64,000 nt of DNA from assembly GCF_003589595.1 (NCBI RefSeq), contig NW_020653719.1:850917-914916 (forward strand). The letters run 5' to 3'. Positions 11,501 through 19,243 of this stretch are shown here, one piece after another (position 1 is the stretch's first letter; every line of letters begins with the position of its first letter). A program made the position numbers and the translations under genes. The DNA is from Hyposmocoma kahamanoa (lineage: Eukaryota; Arthropoda; Insecta; Lepidoptera; Cosmopterigidae). The notes beneath the pieces were generated by a model. The model was not told the origin of the DNA, did not search any database, and saw only the letters and a list, made by a program, of their open reading frames with translations.

Positions 11501-14500
11501 TAGCCCGCACACGCTAAGTGAGGCAAGTTAAAGGTTTCCCAACGGGCTCCCAGGAGCGCGCGAGCTGTTAGTGTTCAAGGTCAAATTGCACCGCGAACAG
11601 CTCCAAAATTTTTTGCTAAAAATGACGAAATGTGTGGTAAATGGGTGTAAAAATAGAACAGACAAACATAAAACAGACACTAACATCACATTCCACAAGT
11701 AAGTAATACGTTTCAACTCATATTTTTATGTAATTATTCACTAAAACAGACAAAAAATTTCGCGGCAACAAGATACGAAAGTGTTGCAAAGTATCGAATT
11801 TTTTTTCTCCTCATTTTGCTACTCTGTATCAAAATAATTATATTACGTAAATTTTAGCGGTGCCTGTAATTTCGATTTATTTGCGCATCTTGAACTAATA
11901 TTTACTTGAATAAACATTAAATGTTTTCGTTAACTCCTGTAAGTGATTGGGACACTTAATTATTTTATAATACTTTTAACGGCTCTGGGTTCATGCTTTA
12001 TTGAATAATTATTTATTTTAATTTTATATATTTTTTTTAATTTTAAAAATAATTTTTATATTTGTTTCTACTATAATGTTGGCACCACCAGTACAACTTT
12101 GATAGCTTATTTTATATCTTTATTTTCGTAACTCAAGCGAAATATTTTATATTGAAATATTTTATTTTCTTAAATGGGGAGCATTCTTAAGCGATTTTTT
12201 AATCTATTTTAACAGTTATTTTCTTTAATGTTTGCTTATGGCATTTTCGGTTTTAGGTTTCGAATATGGCACTTATTTCTAATTCCAAGATGGCGGGCGC
12301 GATTTTTCGCATAATGGCAAGTTGGGTATCGTTTTCGAGATGTTTGGGAATGTTCAATACAAATATGGCATTCATTTCTAAATCCAAGATGGCAAACACG
12401 ACAGTTCAAACAAAAGCAATATTCGTAATGAGCACCCCCAAATACCTCGAAAACGGTACCCAACTTGCCATTATTTGAAAAATCGTGCCCGCCATCTTGG
12501 ATTTACAAATAGTGCCATATTCACATTGAGCATCCCCAAATACCTCGAAAATGATACCCACATAGCATTTTTTTGAAAAAATCGTGCCCGCCATGTTGGA
12601 TTTAGAAATGAGTGCCATATTCGCAATGAGCACCCCCAAGTACCTCGAAAATGATACTCATATTGCATTTATTTGAAAACTCGTGTCCGCCATCTTGGAT
12701 TTAGAAATGAGTGCCATATTCGTAATGAGCATCCCCAAATACCTCGAAAAAATACCCATACAGCATATTTTGAAAAATCGTGTCCGCCATCTTGGATTTA
12801 CAAATAAGTGCTATATTCGTTTTTCATCGACAAAACCGAGCATATCTGCAGGCACCTGATCGACAATGTCGGGCAAATCTGTAGGCACCTTTAACTTAAT
12901 GATGAGTTAAGCAAGATACAATTTCCCCACTTTTGAGGGAAATGTTATTCCATGGCATCATTATTTGTATATTTGTGTGCGTGCCGACGAGCGTAGTTAC
13001 AAGTTGCTTACGCCTACATGAATTTGGTTTTTGCCTCACTTGTGACAGTTCGTTTGATATGAAACTATCATTCTATGCGTTATTATTCTAAGTATAAAAG
13101 TATAAATTATTCGATGCTCCTATCGCGCATATTTATCTAATTTAAGGAAACTCATTTCGATATAAACTTGCAACACATACTAATTAGTTTATGTCGAGAT
13201 TTTGTTCCGAGTGAAACTCAAAAAATATCGGGTAAATAAATTACAAAATAGTTAAATTATAGTTCCCTGTGAAACGACATTACATCTTTTTTTTTGTTTT
13301 TGGGAACAACTTTTACAACGTATAAAAACACAAAACGGCATTTTTAACCGACTTCAAAAAAGGAGGTTCTCAATTCGACTGTATGTTCTTTTTTTTGTAT
13401 GTATGTTACGCGATAACTCCGGTATTTGTGAACCGATTTTCATGATTCTTTTTTTGTTGGAAAGGGGGTACTTCCATAGTGGTCCCATTTAGTTTTGAAA
13501 AAAAACATTCACCTTTAAGGGTAGCTGTTCACGCATGAGATTCATTTTTTATAAATAACGCCTAACTTTTTATTCTAATTTAGGAGTAATTATTTTAATG
13601 GTTGATTTTGCTATATTTCCAATTCAAGGCGTTTTTCTCTCAATATACTTTGAGTAGTGAGAACCGATTATTATTATCTCCAGTGTCAAGTGCTATATGT
13701 ATAATGGCGAACTAGGAGATATTTCAATAAAACTTAGCAAACAGACGTAATTCCACGTACTTTTGAGGTCGGTCTTTTTTAGTACTCTGTACTGAGATTA
13801 TTACACATAAAATAACTAATCATTCGTGATATGCAAACAGTGCGACGCTGTGCTTAGTACTGACGCGAGATTGTAATCGCTTTTGAATTGTATTTGCTTT
13901 GATGGCTTCACTTTCGTGTTCGGCGCGCTCCAACATTGTAACTAACTCTATAATAACAATTGTTACTACAAAACAATGTTTACATACCGATCAACATAAC
14001 AAAACAATCGGGATTACGTTATTGAACGTTTGTCCTAAATACGAATGTGGTGTAAAGACATTGTAGATTAATTATTGATTTACTGGTTATGAAAAACATT
14101 TGCTATTCGCACGATCGGCAATACGGGCAGACAATGCCGTATTTCACCTAAATTATATTATTATTTATATAAAGATCGAATAAACACAAATATCGGGCCA
14201 GGGGTGCATTCCCGTTCTCCGTCCAAAACAATAACTGTCAAGTAAGTAATACTCGACCAAACTAAGGGTCATATTCCAGAACTCTACTCAATGCTCAAGT
14301 CAAGATTTGAATATGGTTTAAAGCACTCGAAATCATACTCAAGTCCCTCCCATTAGGGTCGTATTTCCAGAAAAGACGCATGATGCGAATGAAGCTTCAT
14401 AGTAGTAATTATTTTTTGATTTGTTCGAGTTTTACTTATTGGACAGTAATTGTTTCGTACGGTAGTCGGACGGAGGAAAGGAATAGACCCCTAGCACCCG

Positions 14501-17500
14501 TTTGACAGACCAGTTGTATGATAACGACCGCGATCGATCGGCTCAAAAAGTGCCCTATTCATCTGTTGCCTTATCTTAAAAAAAATTGTAGGCGCAGCAT
14601 ATGAAAATGAGAAAGACATGTATGTTGCAGATGAATTTGTCAAAATCTACATTAACGAATAACACAAAATCGAGCACGCCCTGAGTGGGAATAATTAATT
14701 AAACATAACTTCAACGTTACATAAATGTTTTAAAAAATAATTGAACAAGTATAAAAGGTAGTTAAGTAGCAGTAGACTCCTCGTGAAAGAGTTTGTCCAG
14801 GGAAGTATGTACTGCCACCTTACATATTTTTATCGTTAAAAGTAATATGAGCATTACTGTGTTCCGATTTTAAAGGGTAGGGGTGCTGGTGAAATTACAC
14901 GTTCGTGGAACTTCTCAATTTATGTCTCAAGGTGACAGACACAGTGGCAATGCCCCTCAGGTCTTTGCGAATTAAATTTCTGAGTAGCACTACAACTGTT
15001 ATGTACAGGCGTGTCGCTTACCACCAGGCACACGGCTTGTTCGTCCCGTCATTTGGTACCATAAAAAAGTTGCTACATTCATTCTCTCATCGCTTGCAAC
15101 ACGCGCGTCAAATTTCAGAACAATGTGCGCTTTTGTATTTACGAATAACATAATCTGTTTGTTCGACAAACAATGGTAACGTTTCGAAAATTGCTTTCTG
15201 CGTTTTTAAGATTTTTATCTTAGAAACGAAGAAACGTGTTATCAACAGAACTTTGTTTCTTTTAAGAACATAGGTCTGATCATAAGTGACATTTGAGATT
15301 GTGTAAATAATCTATTTTATTCAGAGTGTAAATATCTATTGGCGTGGTTGTCTGTATTATTAATTTGTGTTTGTTGTGTGTCCACACTTACTAAACATTA
15401 CTAACAAAAAGCACATAGCAATCATGCCGTTAACTATTTTATGTATCTATAATTGTATCTTATTTATTGACTACAAAAATACAAGATTTATAATACGACG
15501 ATATATACGATGTAATTATAAAATAATAATGAGTAGTGAAATCAATTAAATTCTATGTTTCATTCTTCAAAATTAATTTAATAATAACCTGTTCTCTCTA
15601 ATATTGTATTACTTAGTATATAACATAAAATGTTGATTAAGGCTTAATTTTAAATTGATTTGCTGTTACATAATAATATTTAAACAATCAATTTATCAAT
15701 TTGTTATTTTGTATTTCACTACGTACTAAATCAATGCGGAAGACACTCTTAATATCATCTTTGTGTTATAGAGTCTTATCAATTTAAGCATGGACATAAG
15801 TGTGGCAAAATATTGTGTATAGCTTTGTGATAGTAATTCCTGTAAGATACACATGATGTGATAAATACGCGGAGTTTAGATTTTTCTTTAAAAAAAATAC
15901 ATATATGTTATACCAATACTTTTAACAATTGTAATTATACAGCCCAGGGATTTTTTTATATATTAGCAAGTGATGGGACGAACAAGTCGTGCGCCTGGTG
16001 GTAAGCGACACGCCTGTCCATAATAGTTGCAGTGCTACTCAGAGCCTGCAAGGACAAAGATCAGAGGAACACTGCCATTGCGCCTGTCATCCTGAAACAT
16101 AAGTTGAGAGGTCCCATGTGCCTGTAATTTCACCAGCCCCTTACCCTTCCCCTTTAACCCGTACCCTTCGAAACCAGAACGCAATAATGCTCACATTACT
16201 GCTTGGCGGTTTGAATAGATCCCTTTTTAGCAGTGAATTTTAAAAAATTCGAAAAAAATACATAATGTATACATTTCATTAATGGTTCCAATGATGGTGG
16301 GATCTTTGGAGAATAATACTCACAAATCACACATGCTTTTAATCAAAAATTTTATGGACTGGATCTATTTGTAGGATCTAAGTATACTTTTGAAAGGAAA
16401 TTTGAAACAGTACTACCTGAAAAAATATTTGAAAAAAACTGAAATTTAAATTTGAATACAGTGGGGTGTATCATTTGCAGAATTGGTTTAGTATTCTTGT
16501 TTCGAGTCTATATATTTATTAACATTCTTTTTTAATTCACGCTTTTTTGTAGATCAGGATTGCACACTGCACATCGCTTTGTTTTTTTTTCTTTTTTTTT
16601 TGCTATACATATTATAATAGGCGGTATGTGTTTGTTTTTTTTTTTGAGGTGTTAGTTTTACCTTACTTTTGCCATAAGTTAAATATTTCTTAATGAAAAT
16701 ATGGACAACTGTAATTGGTGGTAACTAGCTTTAACTAAAAATATTCAATAGAAATCGTGATTAATAGATGTTGTTGCTCCGAATAAAAAAAAACCAGGTG
16801 TACAGTTTTTTTAAATTAAAGCATACTTTACATCAGCATTCATAGAAGCTAGCGCATACAATAGGTAACCATGAACTATGGAAGAATGATTGTTATATAA
16901 ACAACTTACCAGAAGCAGCCATATGCTCACTAGTCCGAATTGGTTGGAATCCAACAAATGGAATCTGCATCGAACACAGCAGTCCGATGATGTAAAAGAT
17001 GGTGTAGCTGACAAACAATCTTTGAGAGAACCGGCCCATGATAAGCAGCACAAATACATGCAGGGGGATCAGGTTGATTATAAATACGTAGCCACCCCAT
17101 GCTGACACCTAAGAACCAGAAAAATGAATAATTGTAACTTTTAAATGGAATGAAAATATTCCAATACTGTACTATTATTGTTCAATAACAGGAAAAAATG
17201 TTAATCAATGGTAATATATTGACATCCCACCAAACAAACATTGTGATTGTTACACATAGGAAATGAAACAATTTTTTACACCTGAATCTCGTTTTTTTTT
17301 TTTTTTTTTCAAACAAACCAACCTTTACAGGTCCCATGGTGATCATGGTAATCACATACCATGACCATGGGAAAAAATTTCATTTCCTAGTACACATTTA
17401 TGCAGTGGGGCCATTGATAGATATATTGATAGATATTCTGTACACATACGAAGTCCTACAGGGGAGTAAGCACATATAGATAGTAATGGTTTAAATTATA

Positions 17501-18643
17501 AAATATTGGTATTTTTGTATTTTATAGAATTCTCAAAAACTTAAATCTTCTTGAATGCACCAAAATCAATATTTGTAAGAAACTTGTGATTAAAAATTAC
17601 AAATTTAAGGATTACAAATAGTATGTGGTCTATTGTAATGATTATGATAACACCAAAGCAAAAGTATTATACAGTATAATGCAGTTCTCATTTAAACTCT
17701 TAAGTGCAATTTTAATTGTGAGAAGGGAAATAAATCTTACATTTTGCTAGGTACCTCATAAAGATTAAGAATTTGATAGGTACATATAAATGTTGCAGTA
17801 TAATTTCAAATAAAAATGACAATAATTGAATCTTACCATGTAAAAGTAGGACAGTGCAGTACAGACAGACCAGAAAATTGATCCAGTTTTCACACTCTTT
17901 AGCCACAAATAGTAGGTGAATTGCAAAGCAAAGATGGCTATGCCCTCATTGTCATAACTGCCAGCTACGGAGCGGCTGCTGTAGCCAGGAATTATTGCTA
18001 TGAAGCAAGCTGCAAATAGACCAGCTCCACGAGACCATAGCTCAGACGTCAGTAGGTAGGTTGCTATGGCTGTTAAACCACTAAAAGGAAAAAATTACCA
18101 TTTAGTTCAAGAAACCAAGACTGTGCAATGTAGCTGTAGCTAGGAGGCAGTATCCCACCTGAATACAGGAGCCAGGAACACACAAATATCTCTGATATGG
18201 ATAGGAATGTTCAAGGCATGCAGAACCCAATGTATAGTCCCTGATGTAATCATAAGTCCAGGGTAAACGGTGCCCCCGACTATACGCCCCAGCGGGTACC
18301 ATGCTCGTTCGTCGAACCAGTTCAAGAAGTTGTAAAACCCATGCTCCACCATATAAGCGGTACTCCGGTAGTTGAACCTGAAACATGTCCGAGGTTAAAC
18401 TAATACATGATGACGTTACCAAAATGGTCAGAGGATTCTGATAAGAAGTATTATCACTTACCACGGATCAAACTCGTGAATAATGCTCTCGAAACGTATA
18501 ACAGCGAAAAGCCGGGATGCGAAACCGGCCAACCAAGCCAATGACAACACGGTCACTGTGATCAGCGTGCTAAAGCCGGTCATGTTATTGAACATCGTCT
18601 TTGTGGGACTGCTCCCCGGCTTCCCAACTGCGGCAGCCGGCAT
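2419..18643 (-). CDS. STT3B: STT3B, oligosaccharyltransferase catalytic subunit (5' part, 6 coding exons)
   Basis: Polytopic ER membrane protein that transfers the lipid-linked glycan to asparagine in N-X-S/T sequons; the STT3B form handles mainly post-translational glycosylation. Coding exons on the minus strand are 18462-18643, 18159-18377, 17837-18080, 16910-17108, 3850-4021 and 2419-2597. Splice phases fit at all five junctions and give 398 codons plus one base. Visible motifs are HEFDPWFNYR (first acidic catalytic motif), [11 protein letters not shown] (second acidic motif), [32 protein letters not shown] and [10 protein letters not shown] (external-loop motif). The [22 protein letters not shown] and INDERVF wording fits STT3B rather than STT3A. 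The WWDYG sequon-binding motif and the C-terminal domain should lie left of position 1. The gene is head to head with the KCTD3-like gene. Its fourth intron is 12.9 kb and full of transposons. Confidence 0.93.
2616..2812. mobile_element. hAT-like deletion remnant between 12-nt direct repeats
   Basis: TTCTATATCATA occurs at 2616-2627 and again at 2801-2812. Between them lie GTTTCCCAAAATGG, GGGAGCGCTGATGC and GGGCAGTGAACC, words that resemble the ends of Buster/Charlie-type hAT elements. It starts 19 bp from STT3B exon 6, inside the acceptor-side intron. Assignment is tentative. Confidence 0.4.
3057..3123. repeat. short palindromic MITE (AGGAAATGAAAC family)
   Basis: Inverted ends ATAGGAAATGAAAC and GTTTCATTTCCTAT. 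Related copies lie at 17260-17392 and at 26844-26900 (one end), all in introns. Confidence 0.6.
3850..4021 (-). CDS. STT3B: STT3B coding exon 5 (residues 282-339)
   Basis: The acceptor TTTTTCCAG precedes GT GTG TTT, giving [16 protein letters not shown] strongly hydrophobic segment ([20 protein letters not shown]) precedes [12 protein letters not shown]. The donor is GTTGGT after GGACG; reading on into the intron gives non-homologous residues, so the longer open frame ending at 3630 is not coding. Confidence 0.9.
4255..4460 (+). mobile_element. tRNA-derived SINE, family A
   Basis: A Pol III-type head (an A box around GGTTACCGTGCCGGAC, a B box GGTTCGATTACCGG), then a family body containing GTCCATGGCACCCGCGACAC and a short ATT-repeat tail. 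Further copies in reverse orientation are at 10640-10860, 53803-53975 and 55568-55790. Confidence 0.75.
4461..5162. other. STT3B intron, AT-rich, nothing recognised
   Basis: About 700 bp of AT-rich sequence without motifs, exons or members of the repeat families seen elsewhere in the window. Confidence 0.5.
5163..5345. mobile_element. Harbinger-like MITE, copy 1
   Basis: Inverted ends GGGTCGTATTCTAGAAT and a matching GAATACGACTC, each followed inward by ACTCAAT.CTCAAGTC. It is internally palindromic. Other copies are at 5649-5818, 14268-14372 (half) and 59949-60117, with fragments at 28568-28602 and 30180-30205. A 3-bp T(A/T)A flank suggests the PIF/Harbinger superfamily. Confidence 0.65.
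5649..5818. mobile_element. Harbinger-like MITE, copy 2, nested in the hAT element
   Basis: TTA|GGGTCGTATTCTAGAA at the left and TTCTAGAATACGACCC|TTA at the right give a near-perfect inverted repeat with a TTA target duplication. It sits between the hAT 5' end and the BED finger, so it inserted after the hAT element. Confidence 0.75.
6394..8318 (+). pseudogene. BED-finger hAT transposase (FAM200/ZBED5/SCAND3-like), broken
   Basis: The N-terminal part (6394-6660) has a BED-like finger, CLLC then HLNK, whose last histidine is lost. The catalytic region includes [16 protein letters not shown] and [17 protein letters not shown], and the C-terminus (7920-8318) has the hAT dimerisation block [13 protein letters not shown] and KKRNRLRV. 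Breaks are an insertion at about 6665-6822, frameshifts near 7050 and 7250, and an in-frame TGA at 7905-7907. The family is often annotated as FAM200- or ZBED5-like protein in insects. It lies in an STT3B intron and is read on the opposite strand. Confidence 0.85.
6665..6822 (+). mobile_element. poly(A)-tailed retroposon insertion inside the hAT ORF
   Basis: It interrupts the transposase between the BED finger and the [10 protein letters not shown] motif. The right part has ACATCAGGTGGGACGGAG and ends in a 13-A tract, like lepidopteran non-LTR 3' ends. The boundaries are approximate. Confidence 0.55.
8405..8468. repeat. perfect 23-bp inverted repeat hairpin
   Basis: The arms at 8405-8427 and 8446-8468 are exact reverse complements (starting GAGTTAACTTGAGACC) around an 18-nt loop. 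It lies 87 bp after the hAT transposase stop. The size fits a pre-miRNA-like hairpin or a tiny foldback element. Confidence 0.85.
8850..9605 (+). pseudogene. non-LTR retrotransposon, RT C-terminal end (5' truncated)
   Basis: The open frame 8867-9439 encodes the post-RT region of a CR1/Jockey-type element: [54 protein letters not shown] and [13 protein letters not shown]. The 3' UTR ends AATAAACG followed by an ATTCT repeat tail at 9583-9605. The catalytic RT motifs are missing, so it is dead on arrival. Confidence 0.8.
10166..10412 (+). repeat. interspersed repeat, CCGACTTCAAAA family (copy 1, partial)
   Basis: It shares GTTACGCGATAA, GTGAACCGATT, GAGGGTACCT and AGTACTCTGTG...GAGATTAT-type words with copies at 13348-13804, 24548-24755, 30706-30803 plus 31276-31482, and a reverse fragment at 56038-56165. 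It is non-coding, and its superfamily is not determined. Confidence 0.6.
10640..10860 (-). mobile_element. tRNA-derived SINE, family A (copy 2)
   Basis: On the minus strand it has an A box around TGGCCGAACGGCTACC and a B box GGTTCGATTCCCGGGCC, then the same body as the copy at 4255 and an ATTATT tail. The four copies differ at many positions, so they are not recent. Confidence 0.8.
11622..11698 (+). pseudogene. THAP zinc-finger first exon of a P-like transposase
   Basis: The reading [12 protein letters not shown], a charged stretch and NITFHK match the start of a THAP (C2CH) domain: Cys-x4-Cys with FH downstream. A GTAAGT donor follows CACAA, as expected for a separate DNA-binding exon. The downstream exons that would complete the domain (second Cys/His pair, AVPTIF box) were not found. 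In the copy at 44110 the second Cys is Phe and the donor is changed. Confidence 0.65.
12236..12805. repeat. 99-bp satellite array, forward then reverse units
   Basis: Units carry CCAAGATGGCGG, TTTTCGAGGTATTTGGGGG and ATGGCACTCATTTCTAAAT. Forward units run to about 12418 and reverse units follow; reverse-unit landmarks at 12490, 12589, 12688 and 12785 give a period of 99, 99 and 97 bp. Because 99 is divisible by 3, frames stay open for several units and produce spurious repetitive ORFs. Confidence 0.85.
13345..13804 (+). repeat. interspersed repeat, CCGACTTCAAAA family (copy 2, longest)
   Basis: It begins AACCGACTTCAAAAAAGGAG and ends near AGTACTCTGTACTGAGATTA. It is the best-preserved member here. 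It is non-coding, with no terminal inverted repeat seen. Confidence 0.65.
14268..14372 (+). repeat. half of a Harbinger-like MITE
   Basis: The left arm and centre are present (GGGTCATATTCCAGAACT to GGGTCGTATTTCCAG); the right arm is missing. Confidence 0.6.
14765..15068 (+). repeat. interspersed repeat, CAGGCGTGTCGCTTACCACC family (copy 1)
   Basis: A retroposon-like family with ordered words GTGAAAGAGTTTGTCCAGG, GGTGCTGGTGAAATTAC, AGGCGTGTCGCTTACCACC and TTCGTCCCGTCATTTGG. Other copies: 15965-16215 (minus), 22990-23165, 37754-37930, 41573-41806, 43753-43964 plus 45919-46015, and 46858-47265. No A/B box was recognised. Confidence 0.7.
15965..16215 (-). repeat. interspersed repeat, same family (copy 2)
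   Basis: Reverse-oriented copy with TGGTGGTAAGCGACACGCCT and GATGGGACGAACAAG, 0.9 kb from copy 1 in opposite orientation within the STT3B intron. Confidence 0.65.
16216..16809. other. STT3B intron, T-rich, nothing recognised
   Basis: Contains several poly(T) runs (around 16577-16600 and 16635-16645) and no recognised exon or repeat family. Confidence 0.5.
16910..17108 (-). CDS. STT3B: STT3B coding exon 4 (residues 216-282)
   Basis: The acceptor TTCTTAG precedes GTG TCA GCA TGG. It encodes [19 protein letters not shown], then membrane segments and [19 protein letters not shown]. The donor GTAAGT follows a single G of the next glycine codon. The intron downstream of this exon runs to 4022 (12,888 bp). 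Confidence 0.93.
17260..17392. repeat. palindromic MITE (AGGAAATGAAA family), copy in STT3B intron 3
   Basis: Ends ATAGGAAATGAAAC and TTTCATTTCCTA, with an inner palindrome around CCCATGGTGATCATGG and ACCATGACCATGGG. Confidence 0.6.
17837..18080 (-). CDS. STT3B: STT3B coding exon 3 (residues 134-215)
   Basis: The acceptor CTTTTAG precedes T GGT TTA ACA. It encodes [40 protein letters not shown] and [18 protein letters not shown]. The D-N-E of SYDNE is the second acidic motif that coordinates the divalent metal in the STT3 active site. The exon ends in phase 0 at ...YFYM before GTAAGA. Confidence 0.93.
18159..18377 (-). CDS. STT3B: STT3B coding exon 2 (residues 61-134)
   Basis: The acceptor TTTCAG precedes G TTC AAC TAC, completing WFNYR. 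The exon carries [19 protein letters not shown], one of the most conserved STT3 loops, and [13 protein letters not shown]. The donor is GTGGGA after TTCAG. It is 219 bp and in frame with both neighbours. Confidence 0.93.
18462..18643 (-). CDS. STT3B: STT3B coding exon 1 (residues 1-61)
   Basis: The start codon is at 18643-18641 in a good context (AAAG before ATG). A short Pro/Ala/Ser-rich N-terminus is followed by the first membrane helix ([19 protein letters not shown]) and then [16 protein letters not shown], whose aspartate belongs to the first metal/glycan-site motif. The exon ends CCGTG before GTAAGT, splitting the Trp codon. The lumenal or cytosolic head is shorter than in vertebrate STT3B. 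Confidence 0.92.
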
Positions 18644-19196
18644 CTTTGAGTTGGATTATATTAACGGCTAGTCTAAATTTTCACGAAATATGTATTTTCA
18701 TACATCAGTTCCAACAATTCGATTTTACAAAAATTGACTTTTATGAATAAGTGACGGACACGTCTCTCATAAAAATCAGTTGCCAGAATTAAAAAAATAA
18801 TAGTTGCATTCATCGTGAAACATGTGAAATGACAACTGGAAAAATCTGATTCTTTTCTGTTTTTATTTTGTACTAATCAAACTATCTTTTGACTTTGGGT
18901 ACCGGCATTTCAACAACATTTAGATCATGCAACAAAGCACATTGTTTTTAGGTCACTGTTAAACGCTATTGTTTGGCGATTTGGTGATAAACTGTAATAT
19001 GTCGTCCTTCTGTTGCTGAAACATTTTACCTCATGCAACACTGATATGTTCTTGACAGCTGTTGTTGACGTTTGCAGGTACTACTTGGGATATTTGCTAT
19101 CGGATTGTGCTGGTTTCAGAATTTAAATAAATTCGATTGTATATATTAAAACTCCTTTAATAATACATGTTTAACAAAATTATTATTTAATAACAA
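18644..19196. promoter_or_regulatory. shared head-to-head promoter interval (STT3B / KCTD3-like)
   Basis: Only 553 bp separate the start codon of STT3B (minus) from that of the KCTD3-like gene (plus). No repeat family seen elsewhere in the window occurs here, in contrast to the surrounding introns. Both 5' UTRs and any core promoter elements must lie inside unless a 5' UTR is spliced from further away. Transcription starts cannot be placed from sequence. Confidence 0.6.
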
Positions 19197-19243
19197 ATGT
19201 CCAATTATCAAGAAATCGTTAATTTAAACATAGGAGGAACTAG
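19197..19243 (+). CDS. KCTD3: KCTD3-like exon 1 (residues 1-16)
   Basis: ATG at 19197 opens [16 protein letters not shown]; the VNLNIGGTR strand is the start of the BTB/T1 fold. The exon ends ACT AG before GTAAGT and joins exon 2 at an arginine codon. It is too short to be found by length alone; it was placed by motif and splice phase. Confidence 0.88.

Larger units (their letters stand above)
11476..13092 (+). mobile_element. P-like THAP transposon with internal satellite, copy 1
   Basis: Terminal inverted repeats of 22 bp are perfect (outer bases CTTAGAATAATAACGCATAG), flanked by the 8-bp target duplication TATAAAAG at 11468-11475 and 13093-13100. An open THAP-type first exon lies at 11622-11698 and a two-orientation array of a 99-bp satellite at about 12236-12805. 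Its subterminal region (12838-13075) is shared with the copy at 43965. The combination of an 8-bp duplication and a THAP exon points to the P superfamily; no complete transposase is present. Confidence 0.8.

Noticed and set aside
12236..12805. CRISPR-like array
   Set aside because: The repeats are 99-bp head-to-tail satellite units without unique spacers, and the genome is eukaryotic.
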